DNA of 31,750 nucleotides from NCBI GenBank assembly GCA_041658345.1, contig JBBAAK010000010.1, positions 1 to 31,750 on the forward strand, read 5' to 3'. The notes under the pieces were generated by a model that did no database searches, was not told the origin of the DNA, and was given only the letters and a program-made list of their open reading frames with translations. Source of the DNA: JBAZYV01 sp041658345. GTDB lineage: Bacteria; Patescibacteriota; Gracilibacteria; UBA1369; 2-02-FULL-48-14. A program made the position numbers and the translations under genes. Position 1 is the first letter of the stretch; every line of letters begins with the position of its first letter. Shown one piece after another: positions 1 through 7,709 of this stretch.

Positions 1-294
1 GTTACCCGAAACCAACAGATTATGAAGTGCCGGTTTATTCACAAATTTTTCATCTAAGTTAAGTACCCTTTTCACTTGATCTTGGCTTAAACCTGCGAGC
101 TTAAATGCAAATTCAAAAATGGAATTAAACCCACGTTTTTCATAAAGCCTTCGCCTCTTTACCTCAGGAAGTAATCCAATAAATTTTCTTCGCCAAAGTA
201 GAGCCCTCTTACCAAATTCTTCGCAAAGTTTTAGTAGCTCTTTGTCGCTTAGTTGCGTACCGGCGCCAAGCAGATTTCCATTTGTAGTTTCCAT
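1..294 (-). CDS. HNH-nuclease paralogue, N-terminal part (cut by window edge)
   Basis: Reading the minus strand from the ATG at 294 gives 98 open codons that run off the window at base 1. The protein begins METTNGNLLGAG and contains GKRALLWRRKFIGLLPE, LYEKRGFNSIFEF and FKLAGLSQDQVKRVLNL. It aligns closely with the first ~95 residues of the complete HNH gene at 23637-24590 (GKRAIFWRRKFMGLLPE, IYEKKGFSSIYEF, FKLAGLSEDQVRRVFNL), so the two are paralogues. The HNH domain itself would lie beyond the window and is inferred only from the paralogue. Both copies share a similar upstream stretch (TAGAATTT then TTTATGG at the start codon) and an 18-bp palindrome further upstream (here 406-423). The function of the shared N-terminal domain is unknown to me; it is basic and helical and could bind DNA. 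Confidence 0.85.
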   Translation of the reverse strand, partial: METTNGNLLGAGTQLSDKELLKLCEEFGKRALLWRRKFIGLLPEVKRRRLYEKRGFNSIFEFAFKLAGLSQDQVKRVLNLDEKFVNKPALHNLLVSGN

Positions 295-593
295 AAATTA
301 ACAGGTTAAATATTACCTAAATTCTATCAAAATCCGCACCAAAAATCCTCACAAAAGCATCCAAAAAGCACAACTTCAACTAGCGCAAGTCCAAGAATAT
401 TGCACGGTGAGCAAGTACTCACCCTGGCTTTGTAAAAACCATCATGAAACCATCATTGCCCTTCTCTTTCGCATGGCAAATATTCTTTGAGCGACCCTCT
501 TAGATTTCTTCTTTCACCCCATGCCGGGCGAATAGCCCCACCACCTTCGCCCAACACAGCCTCATCCCCTTTGCCACACACCTTCGCCACACA
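295..593. other. Intergenic region between HNH paralogue and argS
   Basis: No convincing gene on either strand. It holds the upstream region of the minus-strand HNH paralogue: a TAGAAT-like -10 on the minus strand around 330, and the palindrome at 406-423. The rest (424-593) is C-rich on the plus strand and contains a short direct repeat, AAACCATCAT and GAAACCATCAT, near 437-456. I see no tRNA-like fold and no clear terminator. Confidence 0.5.
406..423. promoter_or_regulatory. Putative LexA-type operator upstream of HNH paralogue
   Basis: The sequence GGTGAGCAAGTACTCACC has the form GGTGAG-N6-CTCACC, the same as the perfect palindrome inside the recA promoter (14831-14848) and the site upstream of the second HNH gene (23533-23550). 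It lies 112 bases upstream of the minus-strand start at 294. The recurrence of the same 6+6 half-sites at three places, one of them the spacer of the recA promoter, is what supports a shared regulator. That the regulator is LexA is inference. Confidence 0.6.
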
Positions 594-2315
594 TTACATC
601 CTCATCAGAACCGGAATTCCCAAAATACTAAGCCCGCTTTTTAGCTCATTCATAAACGCATGCACGATTCCAATTCTTGTGCGCCTATCAGCTTCATTCT
701 CTGCATTCAAAACCGGCATAGTAGAATAGAATCGATTAAATTCCTGGCAAAGCTCAAACAGTGCGGTTGCGATTATGTGAGGTTTACGCTCATTAAGCGC
801 GCCTTCTAAAGCCTCTGGGAATTTGAGCATTTTGCGCACCAAAAGTTTTTCCGCATCGTCCCTAAGTGCAGGCATTCCGCTCAAAACCGTGTCACCGGCC
901 TTTCCGATTATACTGTTTGCCCTCGCATAAGAATACAAAAGATATGGAGCAGAATTCCCTTCTAAAGTTATGATTTTGTTCCAATCAAAAATAATATCTT
1001 TATTTCTGTCTTGAGACAAAATTGCATATTTTGTGCTGGCCACTCCAATGGTTTCCGTAAGTGCAAAAAGTTCCGCACGTGGCAATTCGCTTCCACGTTT
1101 AACGGCAAGTTGCCCAGCCCTCGCAACCGCCTCATCCAACATTGCGTCCAATCGAATCACATTCCCTTTACGAGTGCTCATAGCACTATCTTCAAAGCTC
1201 ATCCTTCCAAACTTAATATGTTCAAGACCGCTGTCTTCCGCATAAGAAAACGCCCTAGCCACAGCAAAATTCTGCTCAAAATGTAGTGATTGCGCCCTGT
1301 CTACAACGTACAAAATCGCCTCCGGATGCCAAGTCTCCACGCGGTATTTTATAGTCGCCACATCGCGGGTTAAATAAAGCGTGGTCGAGTCGCCCTTCCT
1401 GAGTAGTGCCGGGACTGCCTCCTCACCCATTGGGAATATAAGTGCCCCGCCTTCGCCCTCTTTAAGCAATTTTCTAGCCAAGCCGTCTTTTATCACCTCA
1501 TCCGCCATTTTTAAGTAAAAACTTTCACCCATAATATGATCAAATTGCACGCCAAGCCTCGCAAAAATCTTCTGTAAATCCTTAAGACTTTCCGCCACAA
1601 TCCATTTCCAAGTTGCAATTCTGGTCTCATCCCCATCTTCCAGAGATTTAAAAATCTTTCTAGCCTCTTCGCTTAAGTCAGGATTTTTCTCCTCCTCCTC
1701 GCAAAATTTTACATATAACTTGGAGAGCTCCTCATTTGGATTTTTTTCGACTGCTTTCATATCACCCCAATGTTCAAGCGCATAAATTATCTTTCCAAAT
1801 TGTGTGCCCCAGTCGCCAAGATGATTGATTCTCACCACAGAGTAGCCCATAAAACTAAATAGATTTGCAAGCGCGTCACCTAAAATCGTAGTGATGATGT
1901 GGTGGACACCCATGTGTTTTGCGGCATTTGTACTACTGTAATCAATCACAATTGGTCTCGCATGTTCCGCACCGGGATTTTCTACCGAAAATCCCTGCTC
2001 CAAACTTTTTAAAGCCTCGGCAAGACACATATGGCTCAGCCTTATATTTAAGTATCCGGGATTGGCAAAACTAATGCTTTCTATGCGGAAATCTTTTGGG
2101 AAATTTTCGAGGATTTTTTCCGAGATTTCTTGCGGGTTCTGATGCAATTTTTTTGCCAGTTTAAATGCCACCGCACAGGCAAAATCTCCATGATTGATGT
2201 CCCGTGGCTCCTCAAGTGTGGTATTTGCAAAAACCTCTTCTTGGCTAAGTTCCGGGAAAGTTTTGGTAACCGCCTCCAGGAACATTCCCCTAAGCTCGTG
2301 TGAAAATATCTTCAT
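594..2315 (-). CDS. argS: Arginyl-tRNA synthetase
   Basis: Class I aminoacyl-tRNA synthetase that charges tRNA-Arg with arginine in the cytoplasm. The 573-residue product has the Arg-tRNA synthetase N-terminal (additional) domain, with EEPRDINHGDFACAVAF near residue 40. The HIGH-like signature follows (SSTNAAKHMGVHH), then the KMSKS-equivalent loop typical of this family (SMSTRKGN) and a C-terminal anticodon-binding helical domain ending VLMRM. Length is normal for bacterial ArgS. A TTG at 2321 would add two residues, but the ATG at 2315 is preferred: an extended -10 (TGC-TATAAA, minus strand) ends six bases upstream, implying a leaderless or nearly leaderless message. The next gene on the strand (2379-3290) ends 63 bases upstream of this start, so argS probably has its own promoter. 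Confidence 0.95.
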   Translation of the reverse strand: MKIFSHELRGMFLEAVTKTFPELSQEEVFANTTLEEPRDINHGDFACAVAFKLAKKLHQNPQEISEKILENFPKDFRIESISFANPGYLNIRLSHMCLAEALKSLEQGFSVENPGAEHARPIVIDYSSTNAAKHMGVHHIITTILGDALANLFSFMGYSVVRINHLGDWGTQFGKIIYALEHWGDMKAVEKNPNEELSKLYVKFCEEEEKNPDLSEEARKIFKSLEDGDETRIATWKWIVAESLKDLQKIFARLGVQFDHIMGESFYLKMADEVIKDGLARKLLKEGEGGALIFPMGEEAVPALLRKGDSTTLYLTRDVATIKYRVETWHPEAILYVVDRAQSLHFEQNFAVARAFSYAEDSGLEHIKFGRMSFEDSAMSTRKGNVIRLDAMLDEAVARAGQLAVKRGSELPRAELFALTETIGVASTKYAILSQDRNKDIIFDWNKIITLEGNSAPYLLYSYARANSIIGKAGDTVLSGMPALRDDAEKLLVRKMLKFPEALEGALNERKPHIIATALFELCQEFNRFYSTMPVLNAENEADRRTRIGIVHAFMNELKSGLSILGIPVLMRM

Positions 2316-2350
2316 GCCCAATTTATAGCAGAACCCGCGGGCTTAAGCTA
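2316..2350 (-). promoter_or_regulatory. argS promoter, extended -10 with CCCGCGGG palindrome
   Basis: On the minus strand TGC-TATAAA (hexamer at 2322-2327) is followed by six bases and then the argS ATG. The expected spacer contains AAGCCCGCGGG (2334-2344 carries CCCGCGGGCTT on the plus strand). The same 11-mer lies in the spacer of the glutamate dehydrogenase promoter (31327-31337). The -35 position (2345-2350) is a poor match. Confidence 0.55.
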
Positions 2351-2378
2351 CAAAACTTAATGAAAACAAAAATCGTGA

Positions 2379-3290
2379 TCACCTCACAAAATCATATCTT
2401 TTTGTGCCATCACTCCGAACAGCTTCTCTATAAACCAGGAGCTCATAACTATCGTCATTTATTTTTTTTAAATACACTTTATAAGTTTCCCCATCTGCAA
2501 CCGCATCTTTAACAAATTCTCCCGCACTATCCGGAATTTCATTACTTGAGCTTAACCTTCGGATCCTTTCCCGCTTTTTGTCCTCACCAGGAGGAGTCCA
2601 GTTTGATACAAGACTCCTGGCATGCAATACAACCTCATTATCCTCACACCAAAAATAGAGAGCTTCATACAAAGCTTTCTTGCTGGCATTGGCCGTATCG
2701 AATGAATCCAACGCATTATCAAGAGATAACGTGAGCGGATTCACGATCCCACTTCTAATCCTCTCTAGTGGCATATTTTTTGCAGGATAGAACTTCACAA
2801 CATTCTCATCATCAACTACCACCTGTCCACTTCCAGCACTATTTTGTCCACCAAAAACAGGTCGTATTAATTGATCATTAGGCACTATGTATTTTCCACT
2901 TTTATCAATTTGCACTGCACGCAGAATTGGACTGCTCCTAACGTCCAAGAAGAACGCCACACCCATACTGTCGACATTCATAGTGCCGACTAATTGACCA
3001 AAGGTTTTGCCATCGATAAGCCCTAAATCTGCTCTTGAATCATCATATCCATCATCAAGACATCCGGGCACAAAATTAACATTTTGGTTGGCAGAAATCC
3101 CTTCTAGTAATCGCCTTAAACCAACCTTATTTTCCCGCACTTTCGCTTGTTCTATATTTGTAAAGAACGCCTTTATCCAAGTTAATACATTCTGTTTAAC
3201 AACTTCATCTCCAGCATTTTCTTTGAGCATCTCATGTGGCGCAACATGCAATGGTACTTGGGGCGTATCTGCGGGAGAGTCCTTAACCAT
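2379..3290 (-). CDS. Hypothetical soluble protein
   Basis: I do not recognise this protein. The frame is open from 3347, but the start is most likely the ATG at 3290 (MVKDSPADTPQ), giving 303 residues. A TATA-rich stretch directly precedes that ATG on the minus strand, and the 19 extra codons have no support. There is no signal peptide or membrane segment. The middle (VGTMNVDSMGVAFFLDVRSSP, then IVPNDQLIRPVFGG) looks like a folded beta-rich domain. The C-terminal third is charged, with a KKRERIRR stretch, then a short segment resembling paired beta strands (ETYKVYLKKINDDSYELLVYR). Its neighbours are argS downstream and a divergent CNNM-type membrane protein, neither of which informs function. 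A weak copy of the recA-type palindrome lies 110 bases upstream (3400-3417). Confidence 0.7.
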   Translation of the reverse strand: MVKDSPADTPQVPLHVAPHEMLKENAGDEVVKQNVLTWIKAFFTNIEQAKVRENKVGLRRLLEGISANQNVNFVPGCLDDGYDDSRADLGLIDGKTFGQLVGTMNVDSMGVAFFLDVRSSPILRAVQIDKSGKYIVPNDQLIRPVFGGQNSAGSGQVVVDDENVVKFYPAKNMPLERIRSGIVNPLTLSLDNALDSFDTANASKKALYEALYFWCEDNEVVLHARSLVSNWTPPGEDKKRERIRRLSSSNEIPDSAGEFVKDAVADGETYKVYLKKINDDSYELLVYREAVRSDGTKRYDFVR

Positions 3291-3399
3291 ATATATAGAA
3301 TTTAGGGGGAGACGTTTTACGGATATATCATAACACAAAACAGTCAAAATAGGAAGGGTGCTAGCCCGCTATTTTCTTTTTACCGCAAAAAATCTGTGT

Positions 3400-3417
3400 A
3401 TGAGCACATACTCCGTA
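3400..3417. promoter_or_regulatory. Weak match to the recA-type palindrome
   Basis: TATGAGCACATACTCCGT matches GGTGAGCACGCACTCACC at 11 of 18 positions by eye, keeping TGAGCAC on the left and ACTC on the right. It sits between divergent genes, about 110 bases before the hypothetical gene at 3290 and just upstream of the promoter for 3462-4718. The outer bases that are invariant in the three better sites are not conserved, so this may be chance. Confidence 0.25.
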
Positions 3418-3426
3418 CCTCCCTCC

Positions 3427-3455
3427 TTGTCTTAATCTCAAAAATTTGCTAGTAT
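3427..3455 (+). promoter_or_regulatory. Promoter of the CNNM/HlyC gene, leaderless
   Basis: TTGTCT (3427-3432), a 17-base spacer, then TAGTAT (3450-3455) preceded by TGC, which makes an extended -10. Six bases later the GTG start codon begins at 3462, so transcription should start at or next to the start codon. Confidence 0.6.
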
Positions 3456-3461
3456 TAAGAG

Positions 3462-4718
3462 GTGAGCACATACATCGTCCTAGTCATTTTCTTACTTTTT
3501 GTTTCAGCATTCGCATCGGCAAGTGAAACAACTCTAATGACCCTAACGCCGGCGCAGGTTCGCACAATGGTTGAGGCAGAAATCCCGGGTGCGGATTTTT
3601 TGGCAAAACTAAAAAAACAACATCACAAAACCCTAATCACGATTTTGGTTTTAAACAACTTTGTAAACGTAGCAATTTCATCATTAATTACAGTTATAGC
3701 TACCGAATATTTCAAATCTTCCGGGCTTGGAATCGCAATGGGAATAGCAACTTTTTTGGTCTTAATATTCGGAGAAATAGCTCCAAAATCTCTTGCCAGT
3801 AATTTTGCAAAAAGCTTGGGTCCGCGCATCGCCATGCCACTTTATGTAATCGCCACAATCTTAACTCCGCTCATTTTTCTTTTGGATCTTTTGGTAAACG
3901 GAGTTCAAAGACTTATGGGGGTAAAACACCACATTGAAGTTACGGACGAAGAACTCATTGCAATGGCATCAATTGGCGCCGAGGAAGGCACAATAGACAA
4001 AGACGAGTTGGAATTTATAGAAAATGCTCTGGAATTTAACGATATAAAAGTTGATTCACTTGCGACTCCACGCGTCCACGTTGACGCACTTCCCGAAGAA
4101 TATTCCTTAAAAGAAGCCTCCGAATTTGTTGTCCACCATACCCACACACGCATACCGATTTACAGAGACACAATAGACAATATTGTTGGGATTTTGCAGA
4201 CAAAAGAACTGCTCCGCGCCTTGCACGAAGGCGAAAATCCGGAGGAACTTACTTTGCGCCAACTCAAATTGCTTTCACCTTTAAAAGTCCCACAAGGCAT
4301 GACCGTTCATGATTTGTTTTTGGAATTCAAAAAAAAGCGCATGCACATGGCTGTGGTTTTGGATGAACACGGTGGAACCGCAGGAATCATAACTATGGAA
4401 GATTTGCTTGAGGAACTTGTTGGAGATATTGAAGACGAACAAGACGTGGTGGAAGAACACATCAAAAAGCTCGGCGAAAACCTTTATGAACTTGATGGCC
4501 GCACTGAACTTGATGAGATTACAGAACTGACAGAAATCAAATTTAAGCATCCGGAATACAAAACCGTAAGTTTTATAATTGTGGATTCTTTGGGCTATCT
4601 ACCGCGCAAAAACCAAGGTGTTATAATCGGTGGCTGGGAATTCAAGGTCACAAAAATGCTCCGCAATACAATTATTAAGGTGGAGATAAAAAAGCTCGTT
4701 GAGCAAAAAAAGCTTTAA
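3462..4718 (+). CDS. CNNM/HlyC-type membrane protein with CBS pair
   Basis: A 418-residue integral membrane protein of the DUF21-CBS-CorC_HlyC family, implicated in Mg2+/Co2+ export or homeostasis (older names: hemolysin-like, TlyC, YfjD/PaeA group). The DUF21 domain covers about residues 1-175, with three or four membrane segments and the conserved FGEIAPKSLA motif. Two CBS repeats follow (about 195-330; ATPRVHVDALPEE, then HMAVVLDEHGGTAGIITMEDLLEELVGDI, cited here in parts). A C-terminal transporter-associated CorC_HlyC domain (about 340-412, YELDGRTELDEI) completes it. The start is GTG; a -10 box lies six bases upstream and there is no Shine-Dalgarno. It ends two bases before the stop of the convergent gene at 4721. 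The family assignment is firm; the transported ion is known only from relatives. Confidence 0.92.
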   Translation: MSTYIVLVIFLLFVSAFASASETTLMTLTPAQVRTMVEAEIPGADFLAKLKKQHHKTLITILVLNNFVNVAISSLITVIATEYFKSSGLGIAMGIATFLVLIFGEIAPKSLASNFAKSLGPRIAMPLYVIATILTPLIFLLDLLVNGVQRLMGVKHHIEVTDEELIAMASIGAEEGTIDKDELEFIENALEFNDIKVDSLATPRVHVDALPEEYSLKEASEFVVHHTHTRIPIYRDTIDNIVGILQTKELLRALHEGENPEELTLRQLKLLSPLKVPQGMTVHDLFLEFKKKRMHMAVVLDEHGGTAGIITMEDLLEELVGDIEDEQDVVEEHIKKLGENLYELDGRTELDEITELTEIKFKHPEYKTVSFIIVDSLGYLPRKNQGVIIGGWEFKVTKMLRNTIIKVEIKKLVEQKKL

Positions 4719-4720
4719 GC

Positions 4721-5407
4721 TCAGCTCTTCAAATAATCGGCACAAACTTTGTAATCTCTAAATTTGCCAAACGCCGTGCCGGCATCAATGGAGGAAATGG
4801 CGTCCGCCAAAAGTGTTTTTGGAGATTTAATTGCCTCCTTAAAAATGCTTTTACTTAGGCTCACGCCGGAAACCATATTTTTTGCCAAACCGGCCAGTTT
4901 CTCCGGGATATAAGTAACACCCGAACTAACCCCACCACAAAAAGTTTGTGACGCCGTTTTGAGCAAACTCACCAGTTTTTCTCCAGCGATCAGTCCGCCA
5001 ACTGCCACAATAATACAGCCCAAAACTATTTCAGCCATCATCATGCCAAGCCCAAAAGCTCCATGGGTATAATAATAAGTCCAAGTTTGCCACATAGCTT
5101 TTATTGTTTGGAAGGGGTGCGCCAACATGTTTTTGATTAAAGTCGTAAGTAAATCAAAGATATGAATTGGGTCTAGTAGCAAAAAAGAAACATCCTGCAA
5201 AATATTAAAATATCCGTGTACAAATCCGGCACCAAAACGTTCCAAAAATCTACCCTTTTCTTCGTAATAATCCACGCTGTGATTAAGGTTTAAATGTTGC
5301 AGAATTACGGTCTCGAGCATATTGAGTTTTTCCTCAACTTTCATCTCCTCTTTTTCCCAAGAGATCAGTACTTGTTCGAGCGACAATGCTCCGCTTTGAG
5401 TGGTCAT
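4721..5407 (-). CDS. Hypothetical membrane-associated protein, last gene of LDT operon
   Basis: 228 residues, no confident family. The first ~50 residues are charged and helical. Residues ~50-125 hold a repeated pattern of aromatic/hydrophobic helices with Gly and His-Pro turns (GAGFVHGYF, LLLDPIHIFDLL, MLAHPFQTIKAMWQTW). A hydrophobic, Gly-rich segment follows (GMMMAEIVLGCIIVAVGG), the one likely membrane helix. This pattern resembles the linker ('pre-toxin') region that precedes toxin domains in LXG/WXG-type polymorphic toxins, but the similarity is by eye and the C-terminus shows no recognisable toxin domain. Its ATG overlaps the stop of the preceding gene (ATGA), so it is translationally coupled and belongs to the operon that starts at 7198. 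Confidence 0.75.
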   Translation of the reverse strand: MTTQSGALSLEQVLISWEKEEMKVEEKLNMLETVILQHLNLNHSVDYYEEKGRFLERFGAGFVHGYFNILQDVSFLLLDPIHIFDLLTTLIKNMLAHPFQTIKAMWQTWTYYYTHGAFGLGMMMAEIVLGCIIVAVGGLIAGEKLVSLLKTASQTFCGGVSSGVTYIPEKLAGLAKNMVSGVSLSKSIFKEAIKSPKTLLADAISSIDAGTAFGKFRDYKVCADYLKS

Positions 5408-5733
5408 AATGTTTTTTTGGCTAAGTCTTCGGGGGTGCTTTTTGCTTCCGCAATATCCAAAGGAGATGCTTTCAATTTAGACGCATCAATCGTTCTTAAA
5501 GGTTCATTTCTCAACTCAGCCATTGCCTCCAAAGCACCTTGCACGCGTTTTTCCGGATCGCGGTCATTTGAGAATTCTTGTTCCAAGCCAAGCTTTTTCG
5601 CCATGGCATTTTGTGCCACTTCTTTTGCCGTAAATTTTTCCGGCATATCATGAAGCTTCAAACCTGCGAAGTCTTTTTTATCTTTGATTTTTTCTTTCCC
5701 CTTTTCCGGATTGTCAGCCTGTTCCGCACCCAT
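5404..5733 (-). CDS. Small charged hypothetical protein
   Basis: Not recognised. About 109 residues, rich in Lys/Glu/Asp, with no membrane segment. It contains predicted helices around KFTAKEVAQNAMAKKLG and EKRVQGALEAMAELR. The ATG at 5733 (MGAEQAD) is given as the start, but a TTG at 5739 overlaps the stop of the upstream gene as TTGA and would add two residues; either is plausible. Downstream it shares an ATGA overlap with the gene at 4721-5407. Tight coupling on both sides suggests that the three small proteins work together, perhaps at the cell envelope given the L,D-transpeptidase at the head of the operon. Confidence 0.72.
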   Translation of the reverse strand: MGAEQADNPEKGKEKIKDKKDFAGLKLHDMPEKFTAKEVAQNAMAKKLGLEQEFSNDRDPEKRVQGALEAMAELRNEPLRTIDASKLKASPLDIAEAKSTPEDLAKKTL

Positions 5734-5735
5734 AT

Positions 5736-6071
5736 TCAATCTTGATTTAATGATTTTAAAAGTTCATCGGCATTTCTCTCTTCCGTAACGGTTTCTTCTC
5801 TTTCATTCTCAAAGCGCTCATAAGCGAGATCTGTTCTTTTTAAGTTTTGCGATTTTAAATACCATTCTTTTAAACGCTCTTCATATTCCCCATCACTTTC
5901 CGGGCTTGCCCCGTCCACAAATTCTTGTTCGCGTTGGATTACGTCTGAAATCCGCACGAGCTCTTCCTCAGTCATTTCATTTTGTTTAACTTTGCGCACC
6001 ACAATCCAGCGTTGACGAGGTGTTAAAACCTTAGAATGCAGGACTATGTCGATTACAGCTTTTTTATCCAT
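5736..6071 (-). CDS. Small charged hypothetical protein
   Basis: Not recognised. About 111 residues from the ATG at 6071 (MDKKAVIDIVLHSK). A TTG at 6092 is also in frame and would overlap the end of the transpeptidase gene by 13 bases. The sequence is highly charged and helical (TPRQRWIVVRKVKQNEMTEE, then EERLKEWYLKSQNLKR), with no signal peptide or hydrophobic segment, suggesting a cytoplasmic or peripheral protein. Its TGA stop is shared with an alternative TTG start of the next gene. Those overlaps also show TGA acting as a stop codon here. Confidence 0.72.
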   Translation of the reverse strand: MDKKAVIDIVLHSKVLTPRQRWIVVRKVKQNEMTEEELVRISDVIQREQEFVDGASPESDGEYEERLKEWYLKSQNLKRTDLAYERFENEREETVTEERNADELLKSLNQD

Positions 6072-6079
6072 AAATAGGC

Positions 6080-7198
6080 TTAGTGTATCCAAACCGGCGT
6101 TCCAATATCAGTAAAGCTATACAGGGTTATTGCATCTTCAGATAAGGTTCGTATGCATCCGTGGCTTACCGGAGTCCCAATGTGAGTTAGCGCCTCAGAC
6201 CAAAACGTTCCGCCATCAGTTGCCAGGTAAGGCAAAGCATGGATTCCATATCCACGGCTATCCCACATCTGGAAATAAGGCATTCTATAATGAGGCCATT
6301 TTCCTCCGATGCGCAGTTCTTGTTTCGATAAAACCTGGTAATCTCCGCGTGGAGTTGGGGTATCACCGGCACCACTTGAAATTTGCATACTCCAAACTCG
6401 CGTTTCGCCAAATCGTGCATACATCATTTGGTCGGAAAGCGTAATTTCTAGACTCCGAGTTAGCCCTTCCAACTCTTTTGCGGACATAGACACGTTGGAC
6501 ACGTACTGAATATTATTTTCCATCTCATCTGTAGGCGTTCCAACCGGGATTTCCACCCCAAATACGTCGGAGATCCAAGCCTCATTTTCTATAACAGGCT
6601 GGAAGAATTCTCTATAAATATTATCTTCATTTGGTGCCAAACTTTGAAAAACCACATGAAAGCTTTGATCGGGATTTGCAAATGATTCGCTCATTTTAAC
6701 GCGTCGGGGATTTGCCCATCCGGAGATTGCATAATCAGCGCCTCCAAACAAAGAATTTCTATCTTGAGAATTTTGTGTCCCAACATTAAACACGGGCACC
6801 TCACTACACCCACTTTCAGCAGAAAAAATCCTTGTATTGCTTGTATTCTTAAAGGCCATATCAACCATAAAAATCTCATCTTTTTCTATATTGGGATCCA
6901 CCGTAACGGATTCCAAACTTACACTATAATTGGAACTATCCGGCTTAATATAATCGCAATAAGACCATTCTCCATATTTTGCGATAACAGTATTTTCGCC
7001 GATTGTAATTCCGCTATCAGCCTCAAGTTCATCCGGTTCCACCCTGCTAATTAAGTCAAAATGTATGCCCGTTAAGACAATAACAGGTTCATTAAAAAGT
7101 GATACACGCACATTCTCGTTGCTAAGTATGCCAACCAACAAGGTGATAATGAAAAAAATGGAGGAAAGCATTATCGTGAGTATAGGTCGACGAAGCAT
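6080..7198 (-). CDS. L,D-transpeptidase (YkuD family), membrane-anchored
   Basis: Predicted to form 3-3 peptidoglycan cross-links or attach proteins to the wall outside the membrane. The 372-residue product starts with a short basic stretch and one hydrophobic segment (ILTIMLSSIFFIITLLVGIL), a signal anchor. A ~230-residue extracytoplasmic region without a recognised family follows. The C-terminal YkuD domain begins around residue 250 (MQISSGAGDTPTPRGDYQV) and ends with the catalytic signature: His about 320 in GYGIHALPY, then HIGTPVSHGCIR with His346 and nucleophile Cys348. It heads an operon with three small orphan genes (6071 down to 4721). A good promoter lies at 7226-7255 inside the 3' end of nrdR. 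Confidence 0.93.
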   Translation of the reverse strand: MLRRPILTIMLSSIFFIITLLVGILSNENVRVSLFNEPVIVLTGIHFDLISRVEPDELEADSGITIGENTVIAKYGEWSYCDYIKPDSSNYSVSLESVTVDPNIEKDEIFMVDMAFKNTSNTRIFSAESGCSEVPVFNVGTQNSQDRNSLFGGADYAISGWANPRRVKMSESFANPDQSFHVVFQSLAPNEDNIYREFFQPVIENEAWISDVFGVEIPVGTPTDEMENNIQYVSNVSMSAKELEGLTRSLEITLSDQMMYARFGETRVWSMQISSGAGDTPTPRGDYQVLSKQELRIGGKWPHYRMPYFQMWDSRGYGIHALPYLATDGGTFWSEALTHIGTPVSHGCIRTLSEDAITLYSFTDIGTPVWIH

Positions 7199-7225
7199 TT
7201 TTTTTGTTTTTATTTAGATCGTGCA

Positions 7226-7255
7226 ATTATACCTCAAATCAGCCTACTTGTCCAA
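7226..7255 (-). promoter_or_regulatory. Promoter of the L,D-transpeptidase operon
   Basis: On the minus strand, TTGGAC (7250-7255), an 18-base spacer, and a consensus TATAAT (7226-7231). The -35 lies within the last codons of nrdR. The ATG at 7198 is 27 bases past the -10, so unlike several neighbours this message should have a short leader. Confidence 0.75.
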
Positions 7256-7693
7256 GAGTTTTTGCAGTTCCTGTTTGAATGTTTCTACGTCTTTAAATTG
7301 CCTATAAACCGATGCAAAACGAATATAAGAAACCTCATCTATCATTTTAAGTGCATGCATCACGTCTCTGCCTATTATATCTGCGGGGACTTCTTTACCG
7401 CTACCGCTCCAAACTTCTTCCAGCGCGTCCAGCATTCCATTGATTTTCTCCTGGGTAACAGGGCGCTTTTCACAAGCTCGCCAAACTCCGCGCTCAACTT
7501 TACTGCGGTCATAGCTCTCTCGTGAATCATCTTTTTTGATTACTATAAAATTCGCCGTCTCAACCTTTTCAAAAGTGGTAAAACGGTGATGGCACTTATC
7601 ACATTCTCGGCGTCTTCTAATCGATCGCCCCTCATTTGCTTCTCGAGAGTCGACCACGGAAGTACTTTTGTATTTGCATTTAGGACAAATCAT
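7244..7693 (-). CDS. nrdR: Transcriptional repressor NrdR
   Basis: Zinc-ribbon/ATP-cone regulator that represses ribonucleotide reductase genes according to nucleotide state. From the ATG at 7693 the protein is 149 residues, the normal family length. It begins MICPKCKYKSTSVVDSRE, with zinc cysteines 3, 6, 31 and 34 (CDKCHHRFTTFEK) followed by an ATP-cone domain (FIVIKKDDSRESYDRSKVERGV onward, in parts). The longer frame to 7753 overlaps prsW and adds no conserved sequence, so it is rejected. No ribonucleotide reductase gene lies in the window; dgt (dNTP hydrolysis) is close by on the same strand but separated by prsW. The start is 16 bases from the divergent prsW start. Confidence 0.95.
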   Translation of the reverse strand: MICPKCKYKSTSVVDSREANEGRSIRRRRECDKCHHRFTTFEKVETANFIVIKKDDSRESYDRSKVERGVWRACEKRPVTQEKINGMLDALEEVWSGSGKEVPADIIGRDVMHALKMIDEVSYIRFASVYRQFKDVETFKQELQKLLDK

Positions 7694-7709
7694 CAGCTTA
7701 AATAGTGTC
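7694..7709. promoter_or_regulatory. Divergent nrdR/prsW promoter region, 16 bp
   Basis: Only 16 bases separate the two start codons. On the plus strand TTAAAT (7698-7703) lies six bases before the prsW ATG. On the minus strand TATTTA overlaps the same bases, five from the nrdR ATG. The -35 elements would have to lie inside the other gene. This suggests overlapping divergent promoters producing leaderless messages; the hexamers are weak, so confidence is limited. Confidence 0.45.

Noticed and set aside
432..444. Shared ATGATGGTTTT near both HNH upstream regions
   Set aside because: It lies on different sides of the palindrome in the two copies, so it is not a conserved promoter feature.
487..729. 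80-codon plus-strand frame over the argS 3' end
   Set aside because: Low-complexity Pro/Ser product overlapping the conserved end of argS on the other strand.
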